Origin: Sanguinoderma infundibulare
Lineage: Eukaryota > Basidiomycota > Agaricomycetes > Polyporales > Polyporaceae
Assembly (NCBI GenBank): GCA_032821775.1
Contig: JAVLRN010000011.1
Location: forward strand, 2,170,001-2,234,000
Length of the DNA stretch: 64,000 nt
Direction of reading: 5' to 3'
Part shown: positions 1 to 10,906 of the stretch, piece by piece
How the letters are laid out: each line of letters opens with the position of its first letter
How positions within the stretch are numbered: the stretch's first letter is position 1
Notes under the pieces: model-generated
The model's input: only the letters and a program-made list of their open reading frames with translations
What the model was told of the DNA's origin: nothing
The model's database searches: none
Translations under genes and position numbers: made by a program

Positions 1-609
1 AAGGAAAGTAGGGGAAAGGATAATGCAGCGAGAGTAAACGTGCAACGAGGCGCGCAGAGAGCGGAGTAGGGTGGACGGGTACATACCGAGATTGTCCAAA
101 GCGTTGAGGACTATGTCGAAAGCACGGAACCATGAGACATCGAACTGGGGCTCTTTGATGTTTCCGTGTATGGGCGTGATTTTGACGTTGGGGTTGAAAG
201 TAGAGGCAGTCTTTGCGGCGACCTGTATCCCAGCCACATGTTGATGAATAGGTCTTGAAGGGCTTATATGCAGTATAACAGTAGCAGAGGAGACACACCA
301 TGGCCTTGCTTTGCTTGACGTCCTTCTTCCTGAAGAGGAATTGTCGATTAAGATTTGAGAGGTCTATGGTGTCGAGGTCGAGTAGAGTGATGTCGGCAAA
401 GCCAGTGAGGACGATGTTTTTAACTTTAAGGGCAAAATCGGACGTATTGATGTATGTCAGGCGGATGGGTATGAGTCTGAGTGGGGTGGGTACGCACGGA
501 GTTCGCATCCAATACCACCGGCGCCGACAAGGAGGACCTTGGTCTGGGAGAGGCGGCCAAATAGCTCCTGGCCGAGGATGGCCCTCGCATGAACAGAACG
601 TCCGTTCAT
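1..609 (-). CDS. UBA2: SUMO-activating enzyme E1 catalytic subunit UBA2, N-terminal part (runs off the window)
   Basis: The partner of AOS1 in the E1 that adenylates SUMO and passes it to UBC9, acting mainly in the nucleus. Only the start of the protein is present. Exons read as 609-498, 423-299 and 222-87, with the next intron reaching the window edge. Exon 1 encodes a short leader followed by the ThiF-type nucleotide-binding motif [12 protein letters not shown]. Exon 2 continues with KNIVLTGF, the [16 protein letters not shown] block typical of E1 enzymes, and KQSKA. Exon 3 has the [10 protein letters not shown] stretch. The ATG at 609 is chosen because the E1 motif follows at once. Longer open frames upstream do not look conserved. 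The Cys domain, UFD and C-terminal tail lie outside the window. Two ACGCGT boxes sit about 180-210 bp upstream. UBA2 is preferred over UBA1 or UBA3 from the [14 protein letters not shown] sequence. Confidence 0.9.
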
Positions 610-790
610 CCTCTTTCTTTGTGTGTCCAGGAGCAGAGAACAGCGAGCAGAAGGGAAGCTGGTGACGAGCCAAGCTGCAAGGTCGGTCGCGAGAGAGTGA
701 GGGACGGTGAGCACCGTCGTAGCCGCCAGAAGCCTGAGCACTCTGCCAGATCGCTCTGCCACCGCCGCGTGACACGGCCCGCTCCCACAG

Positions 791-817
791 ACGCGTGACT
801 CCAGTGACTTGACGCGT
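791..817. promoter_or_regulatory. Pair of ACGCGT (MluI cell-cycle box) elements upstream of UBA2
   Basis: Two perfect ACGCGT palindromes lie at 791-796 and 812-817, 21 bp apart, which is two helical turns. They are 182-208 bp upstream of the UBA2 start codon. In fungi this hexamer is the core of the MCB element bound by MBF-type (Mbp1/Swi6) factors at G1/S. A role here is inferred from sequence and position only. Confidence 0.4.
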
Positions 818-1509
818 CGGGCGTCACACCAGGCGCTTGTCTGAGTTGGTTGTTGCCAGCTTGGAGCGCCACCTACCTCGCCTCAGCGTGTGTACCCACC
901 GAAGCCAGGACGATAACGATTCCAGTCCGACGCTGGCACTCGGTCGCCCTTCCCGTCAATTCGTCACCCCTTTTCACGCACAAAGTTCTCCATCACTCGT
1001 CCCCTATTGCTTACCCGTTGGATCATGAACATCGATATCGGTGATGGGCGGCCTCAGTCTCCCCGCTGCATACACCGAGAACGCACTAAAATAGGATCAA
1101 GCTGAGGAGATAACGGTTGGCAAGCATGAATCATTCGGGCAAGTATGGCCCTGAGCGTAATAGGTTCGTGGACCGAGATCTCCCCAGATACGTTGAATCG
1201 CCGTGAGCGCTGGAATGTTTACGAGGTTACGTTGAACTGTCACAACATCTCAATCTTCGCGCCGGCATTCACGTCACTCGAGTTGCGGTATGGTGTTGAT
1301 ATTAATAATACTGGGCCCTATCCTCTATGTCTCGCCCGTTCCAGACCTCTGGCGTTCAGCTTGCACTTTGCATTCCATCCGGCAAGTATGGAAGTTGCTC
1401 GCACGCGGGCGCCGTCAGGCACTGAAGGCAAACTTTTCTCTGACAGAATATCCCCTCAAACCTTGTCGCTGCGGTCTTTCGAAACATCTCGAACATTCAA
1501 CTCTATACC

Positions 1510-1705
1510 CTTGAAGAATCGGAACCGAATAATGTTCGGTTATCCCAGCCCTTCATGTCGAATTCAGGCTGTGGCTGCTGTCGCCGCCGTCTCTGCGTTT
1601 CCCACTTACTGTAAAGCTGGCTCCGACAGAACTCGTTGCGGCGTCCAAGGGAATTCCATGAGGGTCTCTGATAACCGAACATTGCTCGGTTCCGATTTCT
1701 CCAAG
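1510..1705. repeat. Imperfect inverted repeat with nested hairpins
   Basis: The left arm starts CTTGAAGAATCGGAACCGAA at 1510. The right arm, read on the other strand from 1705, starts CTTGGAGAAATCGGAACCGA. Both arms continue with AATGTTCGGTTATC and a CATG..GAATTC stretch, giving roughly 50-nt arms around a spacer of about 90 nt. Each arm also folds on itself (AACCGAA TAATG TTCGGTT on the left). It could be a small non-autonomous inverted-repeat element or a local inverted duplication. No clear target-site duplication is visible. Confidence 0.6.
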
Positions 1706-2808
1706 CCAAAGACAAATTAACTGCCAGGAACGTACTGTATGTACTGTACGGAGCGAACACGCGGCGTTGGGCGGCTTCGTGACATGAGAAACTGGATGGT
1801 TCGGGCCCGACTTTAACCTCAGGCGCCACTTGGATGTGGTAAGTGCCGCGAGTCGTTTCCTCTAATTTGGAAGTTAATACGTATGCGAACATATCCGGGC
1901 GCACGAGTACTCGTGCCTGTCGGCCAGTCGCCCTGCACCAGGCCAGGAGACTCGAGGCTGTCTTCGTTGTTCACGTCGTCTGCCGATAGTTCTGGTCAGA
2001 ATCAACAAACGAGCAACTCACGACTTTGCCTTGTGTAGGCCTCACCTGCCGCGCGCGCGTTGTTCGCTAAACACGCACGATCGGAACCATTCAGAACGAC
2101 GTGGACATTTCAGCACTCTCGCGTCCCGCCTGCCGTCCGTTGTCATCACAACCGGTCAATTGCTCTTTCATGAACGTAGCAAATTACCGCTTATTCCGTC
2201 ATTCCATTGCATCGGGCTGGTCGGCGACAGGATCTCAGCGATCCTCGGCCGGAACAAAAAAACGCTCTATGGCCATTCCCCTCGCTGGACTGGAAGGTTT
2301 CGACTCTTCGAGGTACGCCTTCGTCCTCGATCCGCTACAATGAAATCATTGGACACCACGTTCTTCTCAGAACCAGCTCAACGTTCAAACCCTCTTGGTG
2401 GCGAAATATGAGCGTCTTCACTACAAGCTGCAGGCGCGGATTTAACATGGCCGCTGCGGAACTGGACAAGCAGAGACATACTTTCCTTCGCACTGCGGGA
2501 TCTGCACGACACCTGAACAGCGAGACCGAGGGACGAAAAACAGCACGCTGCCTGCTACGGTGTTGGTGAGTGACACGGATAGGAAGCACGAAATACGGAG
2601 GACTATGAGATACTCCAATTCCGAGCTATATTAATATTTATAATTTATCCGGAGACCACTTCCTCCCCCACATAGTCCAAGTCCCCTGTAGTCATTCAAA
2701 TATTTAAGACATTAAAGCGAGGCGAAATCTCAGGCGTGCTCAATGAGCGCCATACAGATTCGTGCACCATACACGGACGCGACCAACTGGGTCCTGCGCC
2801 GACGTACT

Positions 2809-3936
<1,128 letters not shown>

Positions 3937-4324
3937 GGGAGGGACGGCGATGTGTGTGGGCTTGAGCTCAGCGAGAGCGAGGTCGGAGGCTGGCAAGTGT
4001 CCACACGCCTCCCGACCTACACGGAGTCTCCAGCGCCAACTGTATTATGTCAGCCGCAGAGGCGCCGAAAGGGCGTCTGACTGCGGGTGACTCGGGGCGA
4101 GAGAGAGATGAGACTGAAGAGACTCTGCATCGTCCACCATGTCCTCTCTGTTCCCCATCCTTTGAGTTCCTCATCCAGCACACGTTTCGAATCCTGAATT
4201 CTCATCCTGCCTCCTCCCTTGGCTCCATCCACAATGGTCACTCGAATATCGGCGTAAATTCCTCCACTTCCCCACTCTGCGAAACAGCCATAAAGTGACT
4301 TTCACTAACCCGTATCACTTCCAA

Positions 4325-5880
4325 ATGTTCGGCGAGCACGAGTCAGAAAACCCCCGTGTTCCCTCTCCCTGGGATCCCTTTCTTCCCTCTCCCCCCGCGG
4401 CCGGTCTGTCCCCCCACTCCAATGCTTCTCTCCACAACGGCATCCCCAAGCTCGTGCCCGAAGTCGAGGAGGTTAGCTTTCTTTCCGTCTTGTCCATCTT
4501 TCCATCATTCATTCCACCCAGGGTAATATCGAGTACAAGCTCAAGTTGACTCACATCTCCAACGCCCGTTTCGCCCGCCTCGTCACACAGCTCAAATGGC
4601 GCCTTCTCGAGGGCGGCGGCCAGGCCTACTATGAGCTTGGTGTCGCAGACTCTGGCGCCCTCATTGGTCTCTCCCGTGCAGACCTCGAGGAGTCTCTCGA
4701 GACCCTTGAGATGATGGCCGGCGAAATCGGCGCCTCCGTCATCGTCGTCAAAGAGATCGAAGTTCCTCCCACAATAGCCGCACTGGCCGACAAGGACAGT
4801 GGCTACACCAACCCCGATACCGGTGAGTGGACCCACAAGATGCGCAAGCGTCCTCTCCCCATCCGTCCTCCTTCCTCGGACCCAGGGGATGGGTCCACGT
4901 CAGCTACAACTACCGAGGCCGAGACCGACTGCTACGCCGAGTCTACCGATCTCGACGACCTATCCTCTTTCCCTGATTTCGATTGCCCACCTGGCCTAGT
5001 CGAATTCTCCCCTGCTGTCGCCACCGTCCTCCACCGCCCCGTGCGCACAAACCCTTCGCGTCCCACCGCACAGTCTTCTCCCTTCATTGCACCCATCGAT
5101 GACGACCTCGCTCTCTTTTCTATGGAGCCCGAACCCGCGTTCCGGGACGATTCTCCAGATGCCGACACACCTGCCTCTGGGGTAATAGCAGACGATGAAC
5201 TGGACGTCGCCATCGGCCCAGACGTCGGTCTCGGTCCTCGTCGCGGATCATTCGCCGGTCTTGAGATCGCCGCCGTCTACAAACCCCGTCCCGTTCGCCA
5301 CCGAGTGCGTCCAGGACCTTCTCTTCCCCTGGGCCCGACCCCGGGTAGGCACGGCAAGCGATGCAACAAGAACAAGGAGAAGAAGGTTCACCCGTGGCAC
5401 CAAAAAGGCAAGGGTGGCGGCGGGCAGGCGGAGCTGAGCAAGGAGGAGAAGGCGCTGCAAAGGCGCCTTGCCCGCGACAAGAAGCGGGAGGAGAAGCGGA
5501 ACGCTCTGATTGCCCTTGCTCAAGTGGACACACCCGGTGTCGTCACTGCGGTCTCTGAGGGTTCTGCCCCGGCGCCCGCTGACTCTCAGCACGCCGAGAT
5601 CGACAGCAAGGCGTCGGCGCTGATGGCAGAGGTAGGCGATGAGGCGAACACGCTCGCGCATGGCGTCGACGGACTGCATGCGGCGATGGACAGCGCCGGG
5701 CAAGCTGAAGACGAGTCTCCTGAAGCGTCGCCTGTTCTGCAAGCGCGACAGCTGGCGGACATTGTCGTGGCGGGTACCGATGGGGGGCGGGAGGCACGAT
5801 TGATCGTGGAGGCACTTGTGGTCCGCAAGATGTCGATCGAAGAGGCCACGTTGGACTTTAGCCGGCTGGCCATAGAATAG
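4325..5880 (+). CDS. GTPBP1/2-type N-terminal domain protein lacking the GTPase domain
   Basis: Two exons, 4325-4471 and 4522-5880 (501 aa), begin at the ATG of MFGEHESENP. The segment around residues 50-130 (GNIEYKLKLTHIS, RLVTQLKWRLLEGGGQAYYE, LGVADSGALIGLS, then IGASVIVVKEIEV) closely matches the N-terminal domain of eukaryotic GTPBP1/GTPBP2, the translational GTPases related to HBS1. In those proteins a GTPase domain follows at once. Here no GxxxxGKS, DxxG or NKxD motif is seen. The remainder is acidic/Ser-rich, then strongly basic (HGKRCNKNKEKK, KEEKALQRRLARDKKREEKR, about 350-410), and ends ALVVRKMSIEEATLDFSRLAIE. The frame stays open to a clean stop. I infer a stand-alone regulatory or ribosome-associated relative. 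The GTPase half could have been lost or could never have been present in this lineage. Confidence 0.75.
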
Positions 5881-6583
5881 TAGTTGGGTACAGCAGTTGA
5901 AGATGGGTACGTTTCTTTTTTTCTTTTTCACCGCTTTACTTAATACATCGGTACAAATTGAACGTTGGTGCTACTAGCTAGGACATTTATTTATACATTA
6001 TATGTGGTTCAGATTTGCCCTTGAACTTGCTTGAACTCTATCGGGTACAGGACATACGCCGTCGGGGAGGTCATCACATGCCTCCCCGACACGACATAGA
6101 TTATGTATACAGGCTCGTATATGAAGTGGTATGTGACGAATACGAGCTACAAGCGCACTGGTGATGATGCGAGGTGCGTGAACCATATAGCCAAGGGATG
6201 AATCCAACGTGAAGATGCAAGGATTACAATACGTATTGTGAGAGCTGGAGGCAACGAGCGGACGTATGTAGGCCGCAGCCATCGATCTACATGGCCTGCA
6301 CACCAAACAATAAGACCACAGGTGTACATGTATGGTAAAGCACACGCCATAGGGATAGCAAGCGCGTCAGACGAAGCTGGAGCAGCGGACATATTATGGA
6401 TTCTAGCAGTGGCAGGACGGTGCGTGTTCGTGGATCAATGCAGAAGTTCTAAGGCAAAGTTCTAGTCCAGATCAGTCCGTGGTATGACGATAGTGCCTCG
6501 TGCTTTGCTATGCTCTTATCGTGCGTTATCATGACGTATCGAGGAGGAGGAAAAAGAAATTGGTATGACGCGGATGGCCAGTC
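5881..6583. other. Convergent 3' intergenic stretch
   Basis: About 700 bp between the stop codons of two converging genes. It is relatively AT-rich near 5920-6000 (possible poly(A)/terminator region) and has no convincing open frame. Confidence 0.6.
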
Positions 6584-9446
6584 TCAGCACGAGCCGAGCT
6601 TCCACATCTTCACATAATCCCTGGCCACGGAAGAGAAGAGAAGCAACACAGTCAGCGACCGCAGCGCACATGAACGGGGAATGAGCCGCAAAGGCACTTA
6701 CACTCGCATGGCGCGGTCCTGCGGAGACGAAGGCCAAGTCGCCGCCCAGGTATCCTGCGCCTTCGCGAAGTCGCGCATCGCCGTGTTTGAGCCGTCGAAC
6801 CAAGGCTTGCCGCCCAAGTTATCTGGGAACCACCCACTGGTCCCGCCCGCGGCGACGTCCAAGATCAAGTAGAACTCTAACGAAAATATCAAGGACTCTG
6901 TCGGCACCCTATCTCCCATCCGCTCCACCATATCGTGTGCGGCACAAACTCAAAACGCAGGTTCGAACACGCACCCTGGTCATACGGAGCTGCCGCACTG
7001 CCGCCGGCGTCCGCCCAGATGTCCTCTACGACGACGGCGACGGACGAGCCGTTCGTCGCCGTCGCGGGATAGTCCCCGAGCTTGAAGAAGTTCTTGCCGC
7101 CCTTGCCGGTGATCTGGATGTTCATCATCGCTTGCAGACGCGAGTCGACGTAGAACCGCATCCAGTTCGGCGTCCACTCCAACGCGTACACATGGAAGTC
7201 GTCGGCGTATGACGAGAGCTTCTGCGACCACCAACCATAGATGCGTGTCTGCAGGCTCGCAAGCACGCCGTAGTTGAGCGAGGACCGGACGAAGTTGGAG
7301 CCCTGGGCCGGGTATCCAATGCCGTTTCCGCGTGCCTCCATAATCTGCGCGCACGTACATTGAGGTTGGTTTCGCTGAGCAGGAAAGGAGAGAGGATACG
7401 CACATCGATCTCACCACTGAGGGGCCATGGACCGTACACGTTGTCCCTGGGCAGCATCCAGATCGCGGGCCAGAGCCAGTCCCCACTAGGCAGCTTGGCA
7501 CGCACTTCGACCTTCCCAAAGGCGATCGTGGCGGAGTTCTGCGTGGTAATCCGCGCGGACTGGACCGGCTGGATGGTCGAGCCATCTCCGTTGCTGGACG
7601 TGACCGAACACGCACTCTAAATGACGCCCCAAAGCGTGAAATACAACGCCAAAAAGGCAAAAACACGACGATTCCAGAGTCAGTTCTCGTTCGAGCCAAA
7701 AAGAGGGAATCAGAAGAGGGAAAGGTGCCTGACCTGATTGTCAGTTGTACATCCGTCGAGCGTGTAAGAACCCCCGTCGAGGATAGCGTCTCGCCCAATC
7801 TCGTCCGACGTGAGCGTCGGCATGATGTACAACTGCCCATTCTGCACGAACAGGTTCGATGGCGAGTCCGTCGTCATCTGGAACTCCCCGTTCCCGAACC
7901 CGCCCAGCTCGACGTCGAGCGTCCACGTGTTCTGCAGGTCGAGCGTGTCGAAGTTCTCGTCGAGCACCATGCACAACTCCGAGTCGTCGAGCAGCTTCAC
8001 GTTGTTCCAGCCAAGGAAGCACGTCACCGCCGCGGCGCCGGCCCCGAGGATGATGATGCAGAACGTGAGCCACCACGACGCACGGTCGCGCCAGTCGCGC
8101 TGGCCGAGCCACGGCTTGTCCTCCTTCGAGAGCTTGTGCGAGAGCCGCGAGGACGGCATGGGCGGCTTCGCCTTGCGCGGAAGCGCGGACAATGAGGAGT
8201 CCGACTGCCCGGGCGGGTACGGAGACACGTATGACGGCGGGGACCACAGCGATGTCGGGCGCGAGGCGGGAGAGAGGAACGGCGCGCGCATGTTGATGGC
8301 GGGGCTTGATTGAGTGCGGGGGAGGTGCGGCTCGTGACCTGTTGAGGAGGTTGAGGGATGGAAGTAAGCGACATGTCTTCCCTGCAGTGTACGCGAAATG
8401 TCAAGAGCCGACGCACCGAATGGACTGAACGTGTAACTACTTCCTGCCATGGCCGCGGCTGCACTATTCATCCAGATGCGGCTTCCTGTCGAGCTCGTGG
8501 GCGTAGCGCTGCCCTCGCGTGGCGGCACGCCATATTCCATGAACGGCGCGTACGGGCGTCCGAGGTCTCCAGCTAAGTCGCTGCTGCTGGCCACGCTTCG
8601 CGGCAGGTAACCGTAACCAGCAACACCGATCCCTGGGGGATACACTGTACCGACGCTGGGAATGCGCTGGTGGGCTGGTGGGATGGCGGCTTCGCGCGCG
8701 CGTATGCTCTCGATCGATGCACGCCTGCCCATACCCGGGAGCGGGGTCCCGGGGTCAGGATTGCCCGGGTGAGATTGGAAAGGGAAGGAAGATGGGGGTG
8801 GGCGCGCTGCTGCGATCGCAGACGCCGGATTTACACTGTAGAGGGAGCTTCTGGGAGTATCAAACGGATTTGATGCCGTGGATGCGGGGCTCTTGGGCCT
8901 AAGAGTAGGAGAGGCTACGGGTGCCACGTCCACACTTTCAGCCTCAGGAGAGTATTCGTTTGCAATGGATGAGCGTTTGCGCTGGGTTTTCGCGCGGACG
9001 CGTGGAATACGAGATTGAGGAACCACTGAAGCGGGGCCAGCTGCGGGTCTGGGAGATTTCGCAATTCCACTGCGGTTGGAAGGACGAATTGTCGTGTTTG
9101 TGGCTGCCTTGGGAGGGACAGGAGGGGCGGTATCGGAGTCACTCGGCTCGCCAGTGAGAGAAGTACTTTCTGACGACGCGCTCCAAGACTCGCGGGCCCC
9201 AACGAAGAATGGTCGAGGAGGGGCCAAGGGAGTATTGTTGCGTGCACTGTCAGTGGAACGACGGCGTGAAACAGATTCGGCGATGGGGGTGGTGTCATGA
9301 CGCTTGAGGCGCGATTCGTCTTCGCTGGAGTCGTTACGGCCCGAGTTTGAGTGGGAATTGGAAGATTGAGGCGAGTTGAGCGAGCGATAGACGTCCGCAG
9401 AGGAATGTGCAATACGAGCTTTCTGGGAGTCGCGTCTGCGAGACAT
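6584..9446 (-). CDS. SKN1: KRE6/SKN1-family GH16 protein for beta-1,6-glucan synthesis
   Basis: Exons 9446-7734, 7616-7404, 7344-6975, 6876-6702 and 6620-6584 join in phase (835 aa). The first ~440 residues are a Ser/Pro-rich cytosolic tail. A single membrane anchor follows (WWLTFCIIILGAGAAAVTCFLGW, about 450-480), giving a type II protein with a lumenal GH16 domain. Visible are LDENFDTLDLQNTW, VRAKLPSGDWLWPAIWMLP, the catalytic GEID-IMEARGN (both Glu and the Asp present after removal of the 59-nt intron that splits it), FYLILDVAAGGTSGWFPDN and the end DYVKMWKLGSC. KRE6/SKN1 proteins act in the secretory path in making cell-wall beta-1,6-glucan. The in-frame GTG upstream of 9446 is ignored. 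The gene is divergent from the GT2 synthase across 1.46 kb. Confidence 0.93.
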
Positions 9447-10906
9447 GATTTGCCTTGGCACTGCGTCTGCTCAGTGGAGTTGGGACACCTCTGAGTAGGA
9501 ACGGCAGAGGCGGGCTGTGAGGGGTGGCCGACGAAGGCGAAAGGAGTGTCTGGAGCGAGGACAAGTGTTTTGTGGGATGCAGAGAATGAAAGCAGCCGAG
9601 GAAGAGCGAAGGGAGCCAGGGGCAAACGTGGACGAGGATATGGAGAGCAGGAGGGAGTTATGTGGGTGTGCTATGGAGAATGGAAGGCGTCCACGAGGAG
9701 AAGCCCTGAGTCGGGGCCTTTTCTGCGGCCATTTCTTGCTGACCAGATAAGCCGACGGCGACGACAAGCGGACGAGTGTCCTCGCGTTTGGCGTTCGACA
9801 AGTAGAGCGGTATACGGGGTCCTACCGAACACTACTTAGATGAAACCTTCCAAAGCGCATCACCTACAAAAGACCCAGCGGTGGGGACACCCAATATCAG
9901 CCTGGCTTCCGCGGAGAGAAAGTCTGGATGTTCCCACCATCATTTACGCGCAACCGGGGCTGAGTAGTGCGGCTCTTTCATCTGGCCACCAAGTCGCCTG
10001 ACTTGCGAACGCCACGGGTTCTGATAACAGGTCTCGGGATTCACGAACGTTGGGCAGGAACGCGCATGCCATACATGGAGGGGCTCGGGACCTTCGACTT
10101 CGATGCCACAGTAAGGCCAGCCGTGGTGCTCTGGGAGGTGACGACACGACACGATAGGGAACATGGAATTACGACGGCCCGGGTATGTTCCTTGGTGTTT
10201 TTTTTCGGCTAGGGGAATTAGAGCGACGTCTCTGAACTTGATCGCGGAAGCGGACGGTTTTGCGTTGTAAGGCCTGTGTGGAAGACAAAGAGGACGTGAC
10301 GTCAGATTTTACGGGCGATGGTGTGGGGATCAGTTTGCCCGGGTTTCGGGGTCCTACCGCGCATTCAGGGAGCATCATTTAGCAGTTTCATGGACGTCTG
10401 CCCTGTCGCAGGCGAACCATCTAACCAGCTGTTTGCCAAATCGCGTGGGTGTTCCCTGCCATAGTGCAGCGAGCGAAATCGAGCGGTGCGTAGAGCGCAA
10501 CACACTGGAGGGCATCGCAGGTCTCCTGCTTGAGGAATGCTTGTGATAGACGGCAGCCGAAGGGAAGTATGGAGGGCAGTGTGCAATAACGAGAAATGCT
10601 AGAGGGCGCAATCGCCGAATTGGCTGCACGATCATCCAGGAATGCGATAAGGGACTTCCGGAAGTCGGCCGGGGAGTATTGCAGGAGACGAATCCGTGCG
10701 AAGGCCGTCGCGGCGTGCTTGATTCTTCAAGGAATTGGGATGCCATGCCCTCTGCTGCCCGCTCATCCGCCCTCCTCCCCTCCGTTTCGGCCTTGTTCCT
10801 CTGTACTCCCACTCTCCTCTCGGCCACCCGCCTTCGCCCCTCTTCCTAAAACCGTACTCTTCCTCCTCACCCTGTCCTCCGCTCGAGCTCGCCCGCTCAA
10901 CTGGCC
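9447..10906. promoter_or_regulatory. Shared 1.46-kb region between two divergent cell-wall genes
   Basis: No convincing coding sequence on either strand. The last ~130 bp before the GT2 start (about 10750-10880) are strongly pyrimidine-rich (runs of CCTCCTCC type), a common core-promoter texture in filamentous fungi. The region must hold the 5' control sequences of both the GH16 and the GT2 gene. Confidence 0.5.

Larger units (their letters stand above)
610..2808. other. Gene-free intergenic stretch between UBA2 and the E2 gene
   Basis: About 2.2 kb with only short, unconserved open frames on both strands. It holds the UBA2 promoter side, including an ACGCGT pair at 791-817, and an imperfect inverted repeat at 1510-1705. 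An AT-rich patch around 2620-2650 may belong to the 3' end of the E2 transcript. I recognise no protein or RNA gene here. Confidence 0.6.
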
